DNA from: Oscillospiraceae bacterium
GTDB lineage: Bacteria > Bacillota > Clostridia > Oscillospirales > Ruminococcaceae
DNA length: 48,576 nucleotides
NCBI GenBank assembly: GCA_021199355.1
Contig: JAJQIF010000006.1
Span: 1-48,576 of the forward strand
Direction: 5' to 3'
This document shows, in pieces, positions 7,094-15,561 of the stretch. Position numbers and translations under genes: made by a program. Under the pieces are notes generated by a model, which did not search any database, was not told the origin of the DNA, and saw nothing but the letters and a program-made list of their open reading frames with translations. Numbering within the stretch: the stretch's first letter is position 1; each line of letters starts with the position of its first letter.

Positions 7094-7972
7094 CAGATTC
7101 TCGGGATAATCTCCGTTTGCATGGAGCTTTCTGAGCTTCTCCTCGACGTCTGCTTTGTCTTCCTTGTAGGTGATGCCAAACCACTTGTCGTGGGAGGGCT
7201 GAGCCTCAACTGTGAGTGAGCCAACACTCAGGAAGTCGTTGACCATAACGGGAAGAAGGCACTCTGCCTTAATCTGGTCGGGAGTCAACGCCTTAAGGAA
7301 GTCCTCGAAATACTTCTCCACCATCGGAAGAGTATCGTTGTGGAAGCCCCAGAAGTTCATCGAAACCTCTGCGTCGGGGTCGACTTCTCCCACTTCGGAA
7401 ACCATCTTGTCGCCCTCGGGCTTGATGCCGCTGGTCTCGTCGACCTTGACGAGCTTGCCGTCCGCAACACTGCAAACGCCTCTTGTGACAGTGCCGTTGA
7501 GGCTGACTGTGTTCTTGAGGATATAAGTAACCATTGCAGCTTCGTTTGCGCCCTTGAGGTTTGCGAGGAGCTTATACATGATGTCGAAGCACTCTTTGCC
7601 ATAGTAGTCGTCGGCATTGATTGTTGCGAAGGGCTCCGTCAGAGCATCCTTTGCCGCCAAGACTGCGTGAACCGTGCCGAAAGGTTTGACTCTTTCTTCG
7701 GGAATCTTATAGAAGCTCGGAACTGTCGAATAATCCTGAACGCAATATTCGAGCTCGACTCTGTCCTTGAACTTCTCGCCGACTGTCGAGCGAACTATGT
7801 CGACCATCTCGCTCTTAAGAACGAATACGACTTTCTCAAAGCCCGCCGCAATAGCGTCGTGGATGGAATATTCCATCAGAATTTCGCCGTGAGGTCCGAC
7901 GTTGGAAATCTGCTTGTCTCCGCCAAAACGGGAGCCGAGACCTGCCGCCAATACCAAAAGTGTAGCTTTCAT
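7091..7972 (-). CDS. Nucleotidyltransferase family protein (sugar-phosphate NTP-transferase fold)
   Basis: The 293-residue protein opens with LVLAAGLGSRFGGDKQ, the nucleotide-binding signature (LAAGxGSRxG...K) of the NTP-transferase family that joins a nucleoside triphosphate to a sugar-1-phosphate. Later, TINADDYYGKE supplies the metal-binding acidic residues. It lacks the left-handed beta-helix seen in GlmU-type enzymes. The sugar substrate cannot be told from the sequence. It stands alone on the minus strand, upstream of a terminator in a repeated palindromic element, with the GtrA-like gene behind it. The ATG at 7972 is preceded by GGCAGGT. Confidence 0.8.
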   Translation of the reverse strand: MKATLLVLAAGLGSRFGGDKQISNVGPHGEILMEYSIHDAIAAGFEKVVFVLKSEMVDIVRSTVGEKFKDRVELEYCVQDYSTVPSFYKIPEERVKPFGTVHAVLAAKDALTEPFATINADDYYGKECFDIMYKLLANLKGANEAAMVTYILKNTVSLNGTVTRGVCSVADGKLVKVDETSGIKPEGDKMVSEVGEVDPDAEVSMNFWGFHNDTLPMVEKYFEDFLKALTPDQIKAECLLPVMVNDFLSVGSLTVEAQPSHDKWFGITYKEDKADVEEKLRKLHANGDYPENL

Positions 7973-8079
7973 ATCTGTTACCTGCCTTATCTTTAAGTTT
8001 TTACGGGTCGATAAACCCTTCTTAAGAACATTTTATACCAAATCCGTCAAAAAGTCAACCGAAAATCTGTTGAAAATAT

Positions 8080-8484
8080 CTATTTTTCTTCCGGGGGGTC
8101 GGTTTTCTTTTTGCGGAAGATGAGAAGCTTCTGCACTGCGAAGTTGACGACGAACATTATCACCTCCGCAATCGGCTTCGCGAGCCATGTCGGGAAGAGA
8201 AGGACTCTTGTCATCACTTCCATCAAGACGAAGGTCTTGATAGTAAAGCTGACCGCCGCAAGAGCATAGTATCCGCCCATTTCAGCCCACACGCTCTTTC
8301 CCGAGCGGAAGACCCACCGACGGTTGATGTGGAAGTTCACCTGCGACGACACGCAGAACGCCGCCACCGCCGCCACCTCCATCGCGAGCGAGAAGTCCCC
8401 AAGAAGCCATTCGACGATCAGCAGTATCGTGTAGTCGATGACGAATGCAATCACGGAAGAGATTCCATAGCGAATCGGTTGCAA
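8080..8484 (-). CDS. GtrA-like small membrane protein
   Basis: About 134 residues with four hydrophobic helices fit the GtrA family (PF04138), thought to help move polyprenyl-linked sugars across the membrane or to partner glycosyltransferases. Typical elements are QPIRYGISSVIAFVIDY at the N terminus and the basic segment NFHINRRWVFRS between helices. The start is uncertain. The only conventional choice is TTG at 8484, which lacks a clear ribosome site. The reading frame stays open upstream to an ATT at 8511 that overlaps the proS stop codon, would add IKIIKKALS, and has GGGGGAAGG just before it. Either way the gene directly follows proS and is probably co-transcribed. Confidence 0.8.
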   Translation of the reverse strand: MQPIRYGISSVIAFVIDYTILLIVEWLLGDFSLAMEVAAVAAFCVSSQVNFHINRRWVFRSGKSVWAEMGGYYALAAVSFTIKTFVLMEVMTRVLLFPTWLAKPIAEVIMFVVNFAVQKLLIFRKKKTDPPEEK

Positions 8485-8506
8485 CGAGAGTGCTTTTTTG
8501 ATTATC

Positions 8507-9949
8507 TTAATACGCCTTCCCCCACATTACCATGCACTTTGCGGGCTTGCCACAGCAGACGCACTTGTCGCTGAGGTTCTCCTGCTCGAACGGGATGCAA
8601 CGTGAGCCGACGCCTGTGAGCTCCTTGACCTTGTCCTCGCAGGCTTCGTCGCCGCACCACATCGCCTTGACGAATCCGTCGCCGTTCTTCTCGAGAGTTT
8701 CGTTGATTTCGTCGATACTGGTGCAGGAATAGGTTTTCTCTTCCTGCCTCCTTGTTGCGGCTTCAAGCATGCCGTCGTGCACTTCCTGAAGGCAGGCTTT
8801 GATGCCGTCTACCAGATTATCAAGAGCGATGAACTCTTTCTTTCTGTTATGTCTCAGAACCGCTACGCAGTGGTTCTCTTCGATATCCCTCGGACCAATT
8901 TCGACTCTTACCGGAACGCCGCGCATTTCGTATTCTGCATACTTCCAGCCGGGAGAATTCTCGCTGTCGTCAAGCTTGACCCTGATGCCGGCGGCATTAA
9001 GAGTGTCATAGAGCTCGTGAGCCTTTTCGAGGACGCCTTCCTTGTGCTGAGCAACAGGGACGATTACAACCTGAACAGGTGCGACCGCCGGCGGGAGAAC
9101 GAGACCGTTGTCGTCGCCGTGGGTCATGATTATAGCGCCGATAAGGCGGGTTGTGACGCCCCAGGAGGTCTGATAAGGAATCTTCACAGAGTTGTTTTTG
9201 TCAGTATAGGTGATGCCGAAAGCCTTGGCAAAGCCGTCGCCGAAGTAGTGGGACGTTCCCGCCTGCAAAGCCTTGCCGTCGTGCATCAGGGCTTCGATAG
9301 CATAGGTCGAAACCGCACCGGCGAACTTGTCGCTGTCGGTCTTCTTGCCCTTGACAACAGGCATTGCAAGCTCGGTCTCGCAGAACTCAGCATAGGTCTC
9401 GAGCATCTTTTCGGTGAATGCTTCGGCTTCCTCGGCGGTTTCGTGGATGGTGTGACCCTCCTGCCAGAGAAATTCTCTCGAACGAAGGAACGGTCTTGTC
9501 GTCTTCTCCCATCTTACGACGGAAACCCACTGATTATAGAGCTTCGGCAGGTCGCGATAGGAGTGGATTATATTTGCATAGTGCTCGCAGAAGAGGGTTT
9601 CGGAGGTCGGTCTGACGCAAAGTCTCTCCTCAAGCTTGTCGTTGCCGCCGTGAGTGACCCATGCAACCTCGGGAGCAAAGCCCTCGACGTGGTCTTTTTC
9701 TTTATTGAGTAAGCTCTCGGGGATGAACATCGGCATATAGACGTTCTCAACACCGAGTGCTTTGAATCTTGAATCAAGGAGCTTCTGCATATTTTCCCAG
9801 ATAGCATAACCATAAGGGCGGATAACCATACAGCCCTTGACGCTTGAATATTCGATAAGTTCCGCTTTCTTTACTATGTCCGTATACCACTGTGCAAAGT
9901 CCTCGTTCATCGAGGTAATAGCGGATACGGCTTTCTTGTCGTTTGCCAT
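8507..9949 (-). CDS. proS: Prolyl-tRNA synthetase (archaeal/eukaryal-type, short form)
   Basis: The 480-residue class II enzyme charges tRNA-Pro. The ATG at 9949 is chosen for its GGAAGGAG site and for the family-like start [20 protein letters not shown]; more distal in-frame starts add unrelated residues. Class II motifs are visible: [39 protein letters not shown] and the motif 3 region [14 protein letters not shown] with [14 protein letters not shown]. The C-terminal part has [10 protein letters not shown], part of the zinc-like domain of the archaeal type. It lacks the large editing insertion of the bacterial long form, as is usual in many Clostridia. The GtrA-like gene follows at once. 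Confidence 0.95.
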   Translation of the reverse strand: MANDKKAVSAITSMNEDFAQWYTDIVKKAELIEYSSVKGCMVIRPYGYAIWENMQKLLDSRFKALGVENVYMPMFIPESLLNKEKDHVEGFAPEVAWVTHGGNDKLEERLCVRPTSETLFCEHYANIIHSYRDLPKLYNQWVSVVRWEKTTRPFLRSREFLWQEGHTIHETAEEAEAFTEKMLETYAEFCETELAMPVVKGKKTDSDKFAGAVSTYAIEALMHDGKALQAGTSHYFGDGFAKAFGITYTDKNNSVKIPYQTSWGVTTRLIGAIIMTHGDDNGLVLPPAVAPVQVVIVPVAQHKEGVLEKAHELYDTLNAAGIRVKLDDSENSPGWKYAEYEMRGVPVRVEIGPRDIEENHCVAVLRHNRKKEFIALDNLVDGIKACLQEVHDGMLEAATRRQEEKTYSCTSIDEINETLEKNGDGFVKAMWCGDEACEDKVKELTGVGSRCIPFEQENLSDKCVCCGKPAKCMVMWGKAY

Positions 9950-10045
9950 TAATATATCTCCTTCCGGAATTTCGGTTATAAGCACAACTATAATAGCACA
10001 GTTTTCGCCGTTTGACAAGTCTTTTACCAAAAGAAAATCCCCATA

Positions 10046-10122
10046 AAAGGGGGCGCCTACGGACCGGAGACCGACCCGTAGGCAAAGAAAGGGAAAAATA
10101 TGAAAAAGCTTTCGCGATACTG
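10046..10122 (+). repeat. Tandem hairpin repeat, copy 1
   Basis: Begins AAAGGGGGCGC, has a stem GCCTACGG (10055-10062) / CCGTAGGC (10076-10083) with inner CGG-AGA-CCG, then GCAAAGAAAGGGAAAAAT and ATGAAAAAGCTTTCGCG. Copy 2 starts 86 bp later. A ribosome-like site and an ATG open a ten-codon reading frame ([10 protein letters not shown], 10100-10132). Confidence 0.75.
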
Positions 10123-10131
10123 GCAATTTTG

Positions 10132-10214
10132 AAAGGGGGCGCTCACGGGTCGGGACGGTTTCCCGACCCGCAAGCAAAGAAAGGGAAAAATATGAAAAAG
10201 CTTTCGCGTAACTG
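10132..10214 (+). repeat. Tandem hairpin repeat, copy 2
   Basis: The flanks equal those of copy 1, but the hairpin is different: CGGGTCGGGA pairs with TCCCGACCCG around a CGGTT loop. The ATG at 10192 opens a 37-codon frame to 10305 beginning [14 protein letters not shown] do not regard it as an established gene. Confidence 0.75.
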
Positions 10215-10232
10215 TTTGTTGGGGATATTTCT

Positions 10233-10246
10233 CAGGATTAATCCTG
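10233..10246. repeat. 14-bp perfect palindrome CAGGATTAATCCTG
   Basis: A perfect palindrome is followed directly by two direct copies of ATCCTGTGG (10241-10262 region). It could be a protein-binding site; no adjacent promoter is obvious. Confidence 0.5.
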
Positions 10247-10371
10247 TGGATTTATCCTGTGGGGCCTCCCCTCTAGGCTCGCGATATCTGTATGTCAATT
10301 TTTAGCGACAGCATAACGCTCGTGAATTTGCCTGCGCCATACCGCGCCGATATCCAAGTAAAGTCGTAATA

Positions 10372-11955
10372 TCAACCGGTGATTTCCATAAGCTCAACCT
10401 CAAGGTCGATGTAGGTTCCGTTGCGATAGATGTTGAGTGTTATGGTATCTCCCACAGAGTAGTTATTCTTGATGTTGGTGAGCTCATCCATGGTGGTGAT
10501 GGTCTCGTCATTGACGCCGACGATAATGTCGTATGCCTCGACTCCGGCGACATCTGCGCCCGAACCGGGTTCAACGTATCTGACCATGACGCCCTGCGGG
10601 ATTCCGTAGTAGAATGCGACGTAAACCGTTATATCCTCGCCGGTGATTCCGATTGAAGGTCTGCCGGTGACGTAACCGTACTGCATGAGGTCGTTTATAA
10701 TCGGGAGTGCATCGTCAATCGGGATTGCAAAGCCGAGTCCTTCGCCATAGGAGGAGGAAACCTTCGCCGAGATGATTCCGATAACCTGACCGTAGGCATT
10801 GACCATCGGTCCGCCCGAGTTGCCGCTGTTGACGGAAGCATCAGTCTGGATAAGTGTCATGTCCTTGCCGTTGACGTTAAGCGTGCGGTTGAGACCGGAC
10901 ACGATTCCGACGGACATTGAGCCATAAAGGTCGTATCCCAAGGGATTTCCGATTACGATTGCCGCTTCGCCGACCTTGAGGTCGGATGAAACTCCGAGCT
11001 CCGCCGCGGTCAAGCCCTCGGCATCAATCTTGAGAACCGCGATATCCGACTGCGAATCCTCGCCGATGAGTGTTGCCTCATACTGGTTCATGTCTGAGTC
11101 GACTATTGCAATGCTTGTGGCGTCTTCAACGACATGAGCACATGTCAGGATGTAGCCGTCCTCGGTCAGGATGATTCCCGTGCCGGTGGCGCTTCCGCTT
11201 GCGGTCGTGGAGGAAACTCCGACTACCGAAGGCGAAACCTTCTCGTATATTTCGGTGAGGGTGTAACTGCCCTCAGCAGTCATTATCTGTTCAAGAGTGG
11301 GATATTCTCTGTTGGAAGCGGCGTTTTCGGCGTCGGAGCTGTTGTCTCCGGCAACTGCATCGGTGGAAGCCGCGTCGTCTTCGTTCTCGTCAAGAATCAC
11401 TTCGTCCTCGTCGGTTGAGCCCTGAGAGGCCGTGACGGAATTATCTTTGTTCTTCTCGTCTTCCCGTACGGTATCAAAATCGGTGCCGCTCAAAGCGATG
11501 TAAGCCGAAATCGACGTTACCGAAACAACGAATACCGCAAGTATTCCGACGATGATTCCGATTGCAATCTTGCCGCCGTTGCCCTTCTTCTTGGGCGTGG
11601 GAGCGCTGTAGACATACTCACTGCGGTTGCCGTTTTCCGATGTGTTATAGCTTCCGTAGCTGTAGCTATTGCCATAGCTGTTGTTACTGCTGTAGTTCTG
11701 TCCGGAAGAGTATGAATACGGGTTCTGGGAGTAGCCGTTCTGCTGGCTGTCGGTGTTGGTATAGGAGCCCGCCTCCGAGGTGCTCTCGGCTGACGGTTCC
11801 TCCGCTACGACGGCTTCCGGCTGAGAGACAGTTTCGGAAACCGACTCGACAGATTCGGTTTCGACAGTGGTCTCGCATGCTTCGGGTACTGTGTTCTCCG
11901 CCGGGTGAGTATTTTCATCTATTCTATTTTCATTCTCATTGAAATTATCATTCAT
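10372..11955 (-). CDS. HtrA/DegP-like membrane-anchored serine protease with PDZ domain
   Basis: The 527-residue protein has a long Ser/Asn/Tyr/Glu-rich cytoplasmic N terminus (1-125), one transmembrane helix (about 129-154), an acidic linker, a trypsin-like protease domain (about 230-425) and one PDZ domain (about 430-522). The catalytic triad is visible as His274 (TCAHVV), Asp304 (SDIAVLKID) and Ser380 (NSGNSGGPM). Family members degrade or refold misfolded exported proteins at the outer face of the membrane. A GGAGG site precedes the ATG. I found no clear consensus promoter in the 180 bp upstream, although a TATAAT is present. The gene diverges from the MBOAT-like gene. Confidence 0.93.
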   Translation of the reverse strand: MNDNFNENENRIDENTHPAENTVPEACETTVETESVESVSETVSQPEAVVAEEPSAESTSEAGSYTNTDSQQNGYSQNPYSYSSGQNYSSNNSYGNSYSYGSYNTSENGNRSEYVYSAPTPKKKGNGGKIAIGIIVGILAVFVVSVTSISAYIALSGTDFDTVREDEKNKDNSVTASQGSTDEDEVILDENEDDAASTDAVAGDNSSDAENAASNREYPTLEQIMTAEGSYTLTEIYEKVSPSVVGVSSTTASGSATGTGIILTEDGYILTCAHVVEDATSIAIVDSDMNQYEATLIGEDSQSDIAVLKIDAEGLTAAELGVSSDLKVGEAAIVIGNPLGYDLYGSMSVGIVSGLNRTLNVNGKDMTLIQTDASVNSGNSGGPMVNAYGQVIGIISAKVSSSYGEGLGFAIPIDDALPIINDLMQYGYVTGRPSIGITGEDITVYVAFYYGIPQGVMVRYVEPGSGADVAGVEAYDIIVGVNDETITTMDELTNIKNNYSVGDTITLNIYRNGTYIDLEVELMEITG

Positions 11956-12077
11956 AAATATGCGTCCTCCGTTCCCGTTCCGCTCCCTATGCTAATAATT
12001 ATAAGCCTGAATGTGTAAATCGCATGAAGGAATACAGAATATTTTAAGATTTGAATCGGGGAAGTTCGTGAGAAAGC

Positions 12078-12106
12078 TTGATATGCCCTGATTTTTGTGA
12101 TACAAT
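12078..12106 (+). promoter_or_regulatory. Promoter of the MBOAT-like operon
   Basis: TTGATA (12078-12083), a 17-bp spacer and TACAAT (12101-12106) place the start near 12113, about 27 nt before the TTG start codon. Confidence 0.65.
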
Positions 12107-12139
12107 TAAGGTACTGTCTACCAAAGGGGGATTTTTGAA

Positions 12140-13435
12140 TTGTCGTATACCGACCTAATATTCGTTTTCTGCTTTTTACCTATATATATGATTCTCTCAC
12201 TTCTTTGCAGTGAGACGAGGAACAAAAACCTTGTGTCGCTCATAATGTCAGTGGTGTTCATCGCCTGGGCGAGACCTCTGTATTATGCGCTTATCCTGGG
12301 CTTAATATTCCTCGTGTACCTTGCGGCAAGGCTCTGCGAGGGCGGAAAAATGCCGTGGCTGAGAATTGTTGCGGGGGCTGTGACAGTAGCTTTGTCGCTC
12401 TTCCCTATTATCAGCTTGGGCTCACTCGGAACCATCAGCGGCACCGTCTCGGCTATCGGGTTTATTCACTTCGATGTCCGGTCAGTCATGTATCTGAGGG
12501 ATTCCAAGGACGAAGCCGAGAAGAGCTTTGTCAACCTGTCGGTATACCTGATATCGTTTGAGATGATGGCGATTTCGCCCCTGTTCAGCTATTCGGAGCT
12601 GAGGGATCAAATCAAAGAGCGCCATGCCGGGCTTGCGATGCTGTCGAGCGGACTCGAGAGATTCATCTGCGGGCTTGCGGCTGTCACCGTCCTGGGCTTC
12701 CCGCTTGACAGGCTGGTGAATGCCGCACTGTTTGAAGGCTCGCGTCCGATACTCAATCTGATTCTTGGCGCCCTGTTCATGGCGATTGAAATCTATGTCG
12801 TGGCACTCGGCTATCTTTCGATGTCCGAGGGGCTTATGCTGATGAGTGGCTATCGTATCGAGCTCAATGCTGGGCGCTTTACTCCGAAGAGTCTCATGAT
12901 AGACCACGTCGGAGCAGTAAGCCCGACTTACAAGACCGCTTCCGAAAAGCTCACCGATAATCCGCTGTGGCTTATGCTTTCGGCGGTCGGGCTTTGCATT
13001 ATTGCGGGAGTTTCTTTCGGCGTCGGAGCCGGCGGGGTTGCACTCGCCTGCATAGTCGGCGTCGCCGTAGTTCTGCAGAAATTCTTCGAGACGAAAAAGT
13101 CAATCCCGGCAGGAGTGTTCACGTTTTTGGTGGCAATACTTGCGGTTTTCCTCTGCACCAACCGCTCACTCGGGGATTACGCTTCGTGGGTAACGTTCGG
13201 CGCGAATGACTACCTGATGAGCTACAGCCTCTGGGACGAGCTCTCGAGAGGCTGGATATATGTGCTGATTGCGATATTCTATATTTCGCCGCTGAGACCT
13301 CTTGCAGGAGTTCTCAAGCGAAAGATTATGACCGAGAACGAGAACTCTTACGGAACGATAAGAGTCGTGAGCACGGTCTTAGTGACACTGCTTCTCGTGA
13401 TTTCAACCGTTGCAATGGTAACAGCGGTTTACTAA
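12140..13435 (+). CDS. MBOAT (AlgI)-like membrane protein lacking the catalytic segment
   Basis: The 431-residue multi-helix protein starts with TTG at 12140 after AAAGGGGG. Its first 240 residues follow the AlgI/DltB-type MBOAT pattern in order: FVFCFLPIYM (start), SVVFIAWARPLYYALI (about 36-51; family FYAWGEP), SAIGFIHFDVRSVMYLRD (103-120; family ISFYTFQALSYLIDVYRG), SVYLISFEMMAISPLFSYSEL (133-153; family YVSFFPQLVAGPIVRY) and IYVVALGYLSMSEGLMLMSGY (217-237; family IYFDFSGYSDMAIGL). The next segment should hold the EFWRRWHISL active-site histidine; instead there is NAGRFTPKSLMIDHVGAVSP and a different set of helices. I infer that it cannot transfer acyl groups. The next gene resembles the usual AlgJ/DHHW partner. 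The assignment is by eye. Confidence 0.65.
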   Translation: MSYTDLIFVFCFLPIYMILSLLCSETRNKNLVSLIMSVVFIAWARPLYYALILGLIFLVYLAARLCEGGKMPWLRIVAGAVTVALSLFPIISLGSLGTISGTVSAIGFIHFDVRSVMYLRDSKDEAEKSFVNLSVYLISFEMMAISPLFSYSELRDQIKERHAGLAMLSSGLERFICGLAAVTVLGFPLDRLVNAALFEGSRPILNLILGALFMAIEIYVVALGYLSMSEGLMLMSGYRIELNAGRFTPKSLMIDHVGAVSPTYKTASEKLTDNPLWLMLSAVGLCIIAGVSFGVGAGGVALACIVGVAVVLQKFFETKKSIPAGVFTFLVAILAVFLCTNRSLGDYASWVTFGANDYLMSYSLWDELSRGWIYVLIAIFYISPLRPLAGVLKRKIMTENENSYGTIRVVSTVLVTLLLVISTVAMVTAVY

Positions 13436-13447
13436 GGGGGTTCAAAA

Positions 13448-14626
13448 ATGGCTAAGAAAAAAAAGAAGAACATCTCCCCGGAGATTGCCCCCGCTGTCGA
13501 CTCTGTCGAAGCACAAAAAACAGAAACCGTAGAAGAATCTTCACCTAAATTCGAAATCGGTCAGAAGGGCGACGAGTTCGACATAAGCTACTCCCGTGCC
13601 GTCAGGAACACAAACGCCGACGCCGACGAGCTTCTTAACGACCTCAGTCAGGAGCAGGGCGCAGACAGATACAACTTCATCGGATTCACGATTCCAGTCT
13701 TAGTGCTTCTGTTCTTTGCTCTCAGCTTCATTCTCATCAACCGCTCAGACTTTTCGGATGTATTCACCGCGAAGCTTTCGACCGAGACGGTCATGGACGG
13801 AAGCTATCTTGAAAACCTGACGTATGCCTACAACACCACCCTCCCCTTCGGCGACGGGCTTTCGGATATAGGCGAGTTCCTTGGGTTTGCTCCGAAGTCG
13901 GAGGATGAAGAGGAAGCCGAAGAGGATGAGTGGGATAACCTTGTCGAGGTTCAGGAGCCGGAGGTCACCGAGCCGGTCGTCACGACCGCTCCGACCACTA
14001 CCGAACCGGTAACCACGGCTACCACCGAAACGGTCGAGGAGGAAGTCCCCGACACCTATGTCATGTATGCAACGGGCACCGTCAACATAAGGCTTGAGCC
14101 CTCGAGCGACTCAATGATGCTCGGCTATTTCAGCGTGAATAACGAAGTCGACGTCATCGAAATCCGGGACGACGGCTGGGCTGAGATTTACTACAGCGGA
14201 GTTCACGCCTATGTCGATGCGGAATATCTGAGCGACACGAGAGTCGTTGTAACGACCACAACCGAGGCTACGACCGAAGTCACAACAACCACGGAAGAGA
14301 CAACCGAAGAGGTTACCACCACTCCCGAAGTGACGACGGAAGCCACCACCGAAGCGACGACAGAGGCTACCACCACAACCACAAGAATCACAACCTACTA
14401 TCCCGAAATCAATTACACGACACCCGCCACAACCACCACGCAGGCGACCACCACCGAGCCCACAACCGAAGCAACAACCGAGGCTACCACGGAGCCCACC
14501 ACTTCGGAGACGACCACAGCCGTCACGACCACTGAACCCGATGTAACCACAGAGGCACCGGTTACCACCTCGGTTGAGATAACCACTCAGCCTGTCGAGG
14601 TTCCCGAAGCAGGAGCGGCGGAGTGA
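13448..14626 (+). CDS. DHHW-like N-terminal stub with SH3b domain and Thr/Glu-rich tail
   Basis: The 392-residue protein has a lysine-rich cytoplasmic N terminus, one transmembrane helix (about 77-98) and then STETVMDGSYLENLTYAYNT with TLPFGDGL (111-138). This matches the opening of DHHW/AlgJ-type proteins (family pattern LESLLSGEF...YADHFPFRD) that partner MBOAT acyltransferases. The SGNH-like catalytic domain that should follow is absent. Instead there is an acidic linker, a bacterial SH3 domain (about 203-263: TGTVNIRLEPSSDSMMLGYF... DDGWAEIYY) and a tail of about 125 residues made mostly of Thr, Glu, Ala and Pro. SH3b domains often bind cell-wall peptides. It lies 12 nt after the MBOAT-like gene and overlaps the next gene by four bases. 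Function is unknown; a structural, wall-facing role is inferred. Confidence 0.65.
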   Translation: MAKKKKKNISPEIAPAVDSVEAQKTETVEESSPKFEIGQKGDEFDISYSRAVRNTNADADELLNDLSQEQGADRYNFIGFTIPVLVLLFFALSFILINRSDFSDVFTAKLSTETVMDGSYLENLTYAYNTTLPFGDGLSDIGEFLGFAPKSEDEEEAEEDEWDNLVEVQEPEVTEPVVTTAPTTTEPVTTATTETVEEEVPDTYVMYATGTVNIRLEPSSDSMMLGYFSVNNEVDVIEIRDDGWAEIYYSGVHAYVDAEYLSDTRVVVTTTTEATTEVTTTTEETTEEVTTTPEVTTEATTEATTEATTTTTRITTYYPEINYTTPATTTTQATTTEPTTEATTEATTEPTTSETTTAVTTTEPDVTTEAPVTTSVEITTQPVEVPEAGAAE

Positions 14627-15549
14627 ACCCCTACGGACGAAAGCGCTATCTGACGCTTGACACAGTTCTCAAGCGTGAATTTGGCGAAAAGGTCGTCAAG
14701 ATCCCGCTGAATGCGGGGATGACATGCCCGAATCGGGACGGAAAAGTCGGCGTCGGCGGTTGCAGCTACTGCTCGAATGCCCTGTCGGGCGAGTTTGCGG
14801 GGAATCCCCGTGAAAGCCTTCGGGAGCAGTTCGAGAAAACGAAGGCGCTGTATCTCAACAAATGGGGCGAGACGAAATACATCGCCTATCTGCAGGCGGG
14901 GAGCAACACCTATGCGGATGTTGAAACCCTCAGGAGTATATACTCCTCTGCCCTGTCCCTCCCCGTTGTCGGGCTGTCGGTTGCGACAAGAGCCGACTGC
15001 TTGGGCGAGGATGTTCTTGATTTGCTGTCCGAGATAAACGAAAAAACATATCTCACGGTCGAGCTTGGGCTTCAGAGCTCGAATGACAGGACGGCGAAGC
15101 GCATCAACCGAGGGCACACCTATGCCGAATTCCTTGAGGGCTACAATGCGCTCAGGGAGAGAAATATCAGGGTCTGTGTGCACATCATAAACGGTCTCGT
15201 CGGCGAGACGAGGGAGGATATGCTTGCGACTGCCAAGGATGTCGCGAGTCTCCGACCCTATGAAATAAAGATTCACCTTATGCACGTCATCAGAGGCACC
15301 CTCGACGAAAAGAGATACCTTTCGGGCGAGCTTGAAACCCTCTCGAAAAACGAATATATCGGCATCGTCTGCGACCAGCTCGAGCTTCTTCCGCCTGAAA
15401 CGGCAATAGGACGGCTCACCGGCGACGGCGACAGATTGACACTTGTGGCTCCCGCTTGGAGCATGGACAAAAGAAGCGTCCTCGGAGGAATCGACCACGA
15501 GCTCAAACTCAGGGATTCTTATCAGGGGAAGCTCTTTGAAAATATATAG
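14623..15549 (+). CDS. TIGR01212-family radical SAM protein (YhcC-like)
   Basis: The 308-residue protein starts at GTG 14623, overlapping the previous stop codon (GTGA). Cysteines in TCPNRDGKVGVGGCSYCSN supply the 4Fe-4S cluster that cleaves S-adenosylmethionine; the long gap between the first and the other two is typical of the TIGR01212/YhcC group. QAGSNTYADVETL and LGLQSSNDRTAKRINRGHT are further family features. The reaction of this family is not established, though tRNA modification has been suggested for relatives. Tight overlap with the surface-protein gene indicates co-expression, not necessarily shared function. Confidence 0.88.
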   Translation: MNPYGRKRYLTLDTVLKREFGEKVVKIPLNAGMTCPNRDGKVGVGGCSYCSNALSGEFAGNPRESLREQFEKTKALYLNKWGETKYIAYLQAGSNTYADVETLRSIYSSALSLPVVGLSVATRADCLGEDVLDLLSEINEKTYLTVELGLQSSNDRTAKRINRGHTYAEFLEGYNALRERNIRVCVHIINGLVGETREDMLATAKDVASLRPYEIKIHLMHVIRGTLDEKRYLSGELETLSKNEYIGIVCDQLELLPPETAIGRLTGDGDRLTLVAPAWSMDKRSVLGGIDHELKLRDSYQGKLFENI

Positions 15550-15561
15550 GGGGACGATATT

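Larger units (their letters stand above)
9950..10371. other. Intergenic region with hairpin repeats and palindromes
   Basis: This 422-bp stretch between proS and the HtrA-like gene holds no convincing protein gene. It contains a possible weak minus-strand terminator (CCCC/GGGG stem around 10040-10055 followed by ATTTTCTTTT in minus orientation), two tandem hairpin repeats, a 14-bp perfect palindrome and a short direct repeat. Each item is listed separately. Confidence 0.6.

Noticed and set aside
10012-10305. A 97-codon open frame on the plus strand in the hairpin-repeat region.
   Set aside because: It runs through both hairpins and would lack a suitable start; only the last 37 codons have a ribosome-like site, and that peptide is unproven.
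14250-14590. Short repeated units that at first sight resemble a CRISPR or satellite array.
   Set aside because: They are Thr/Glu codons in one frame of a surface-protein tail; there are no constant repeats with unique spacers.
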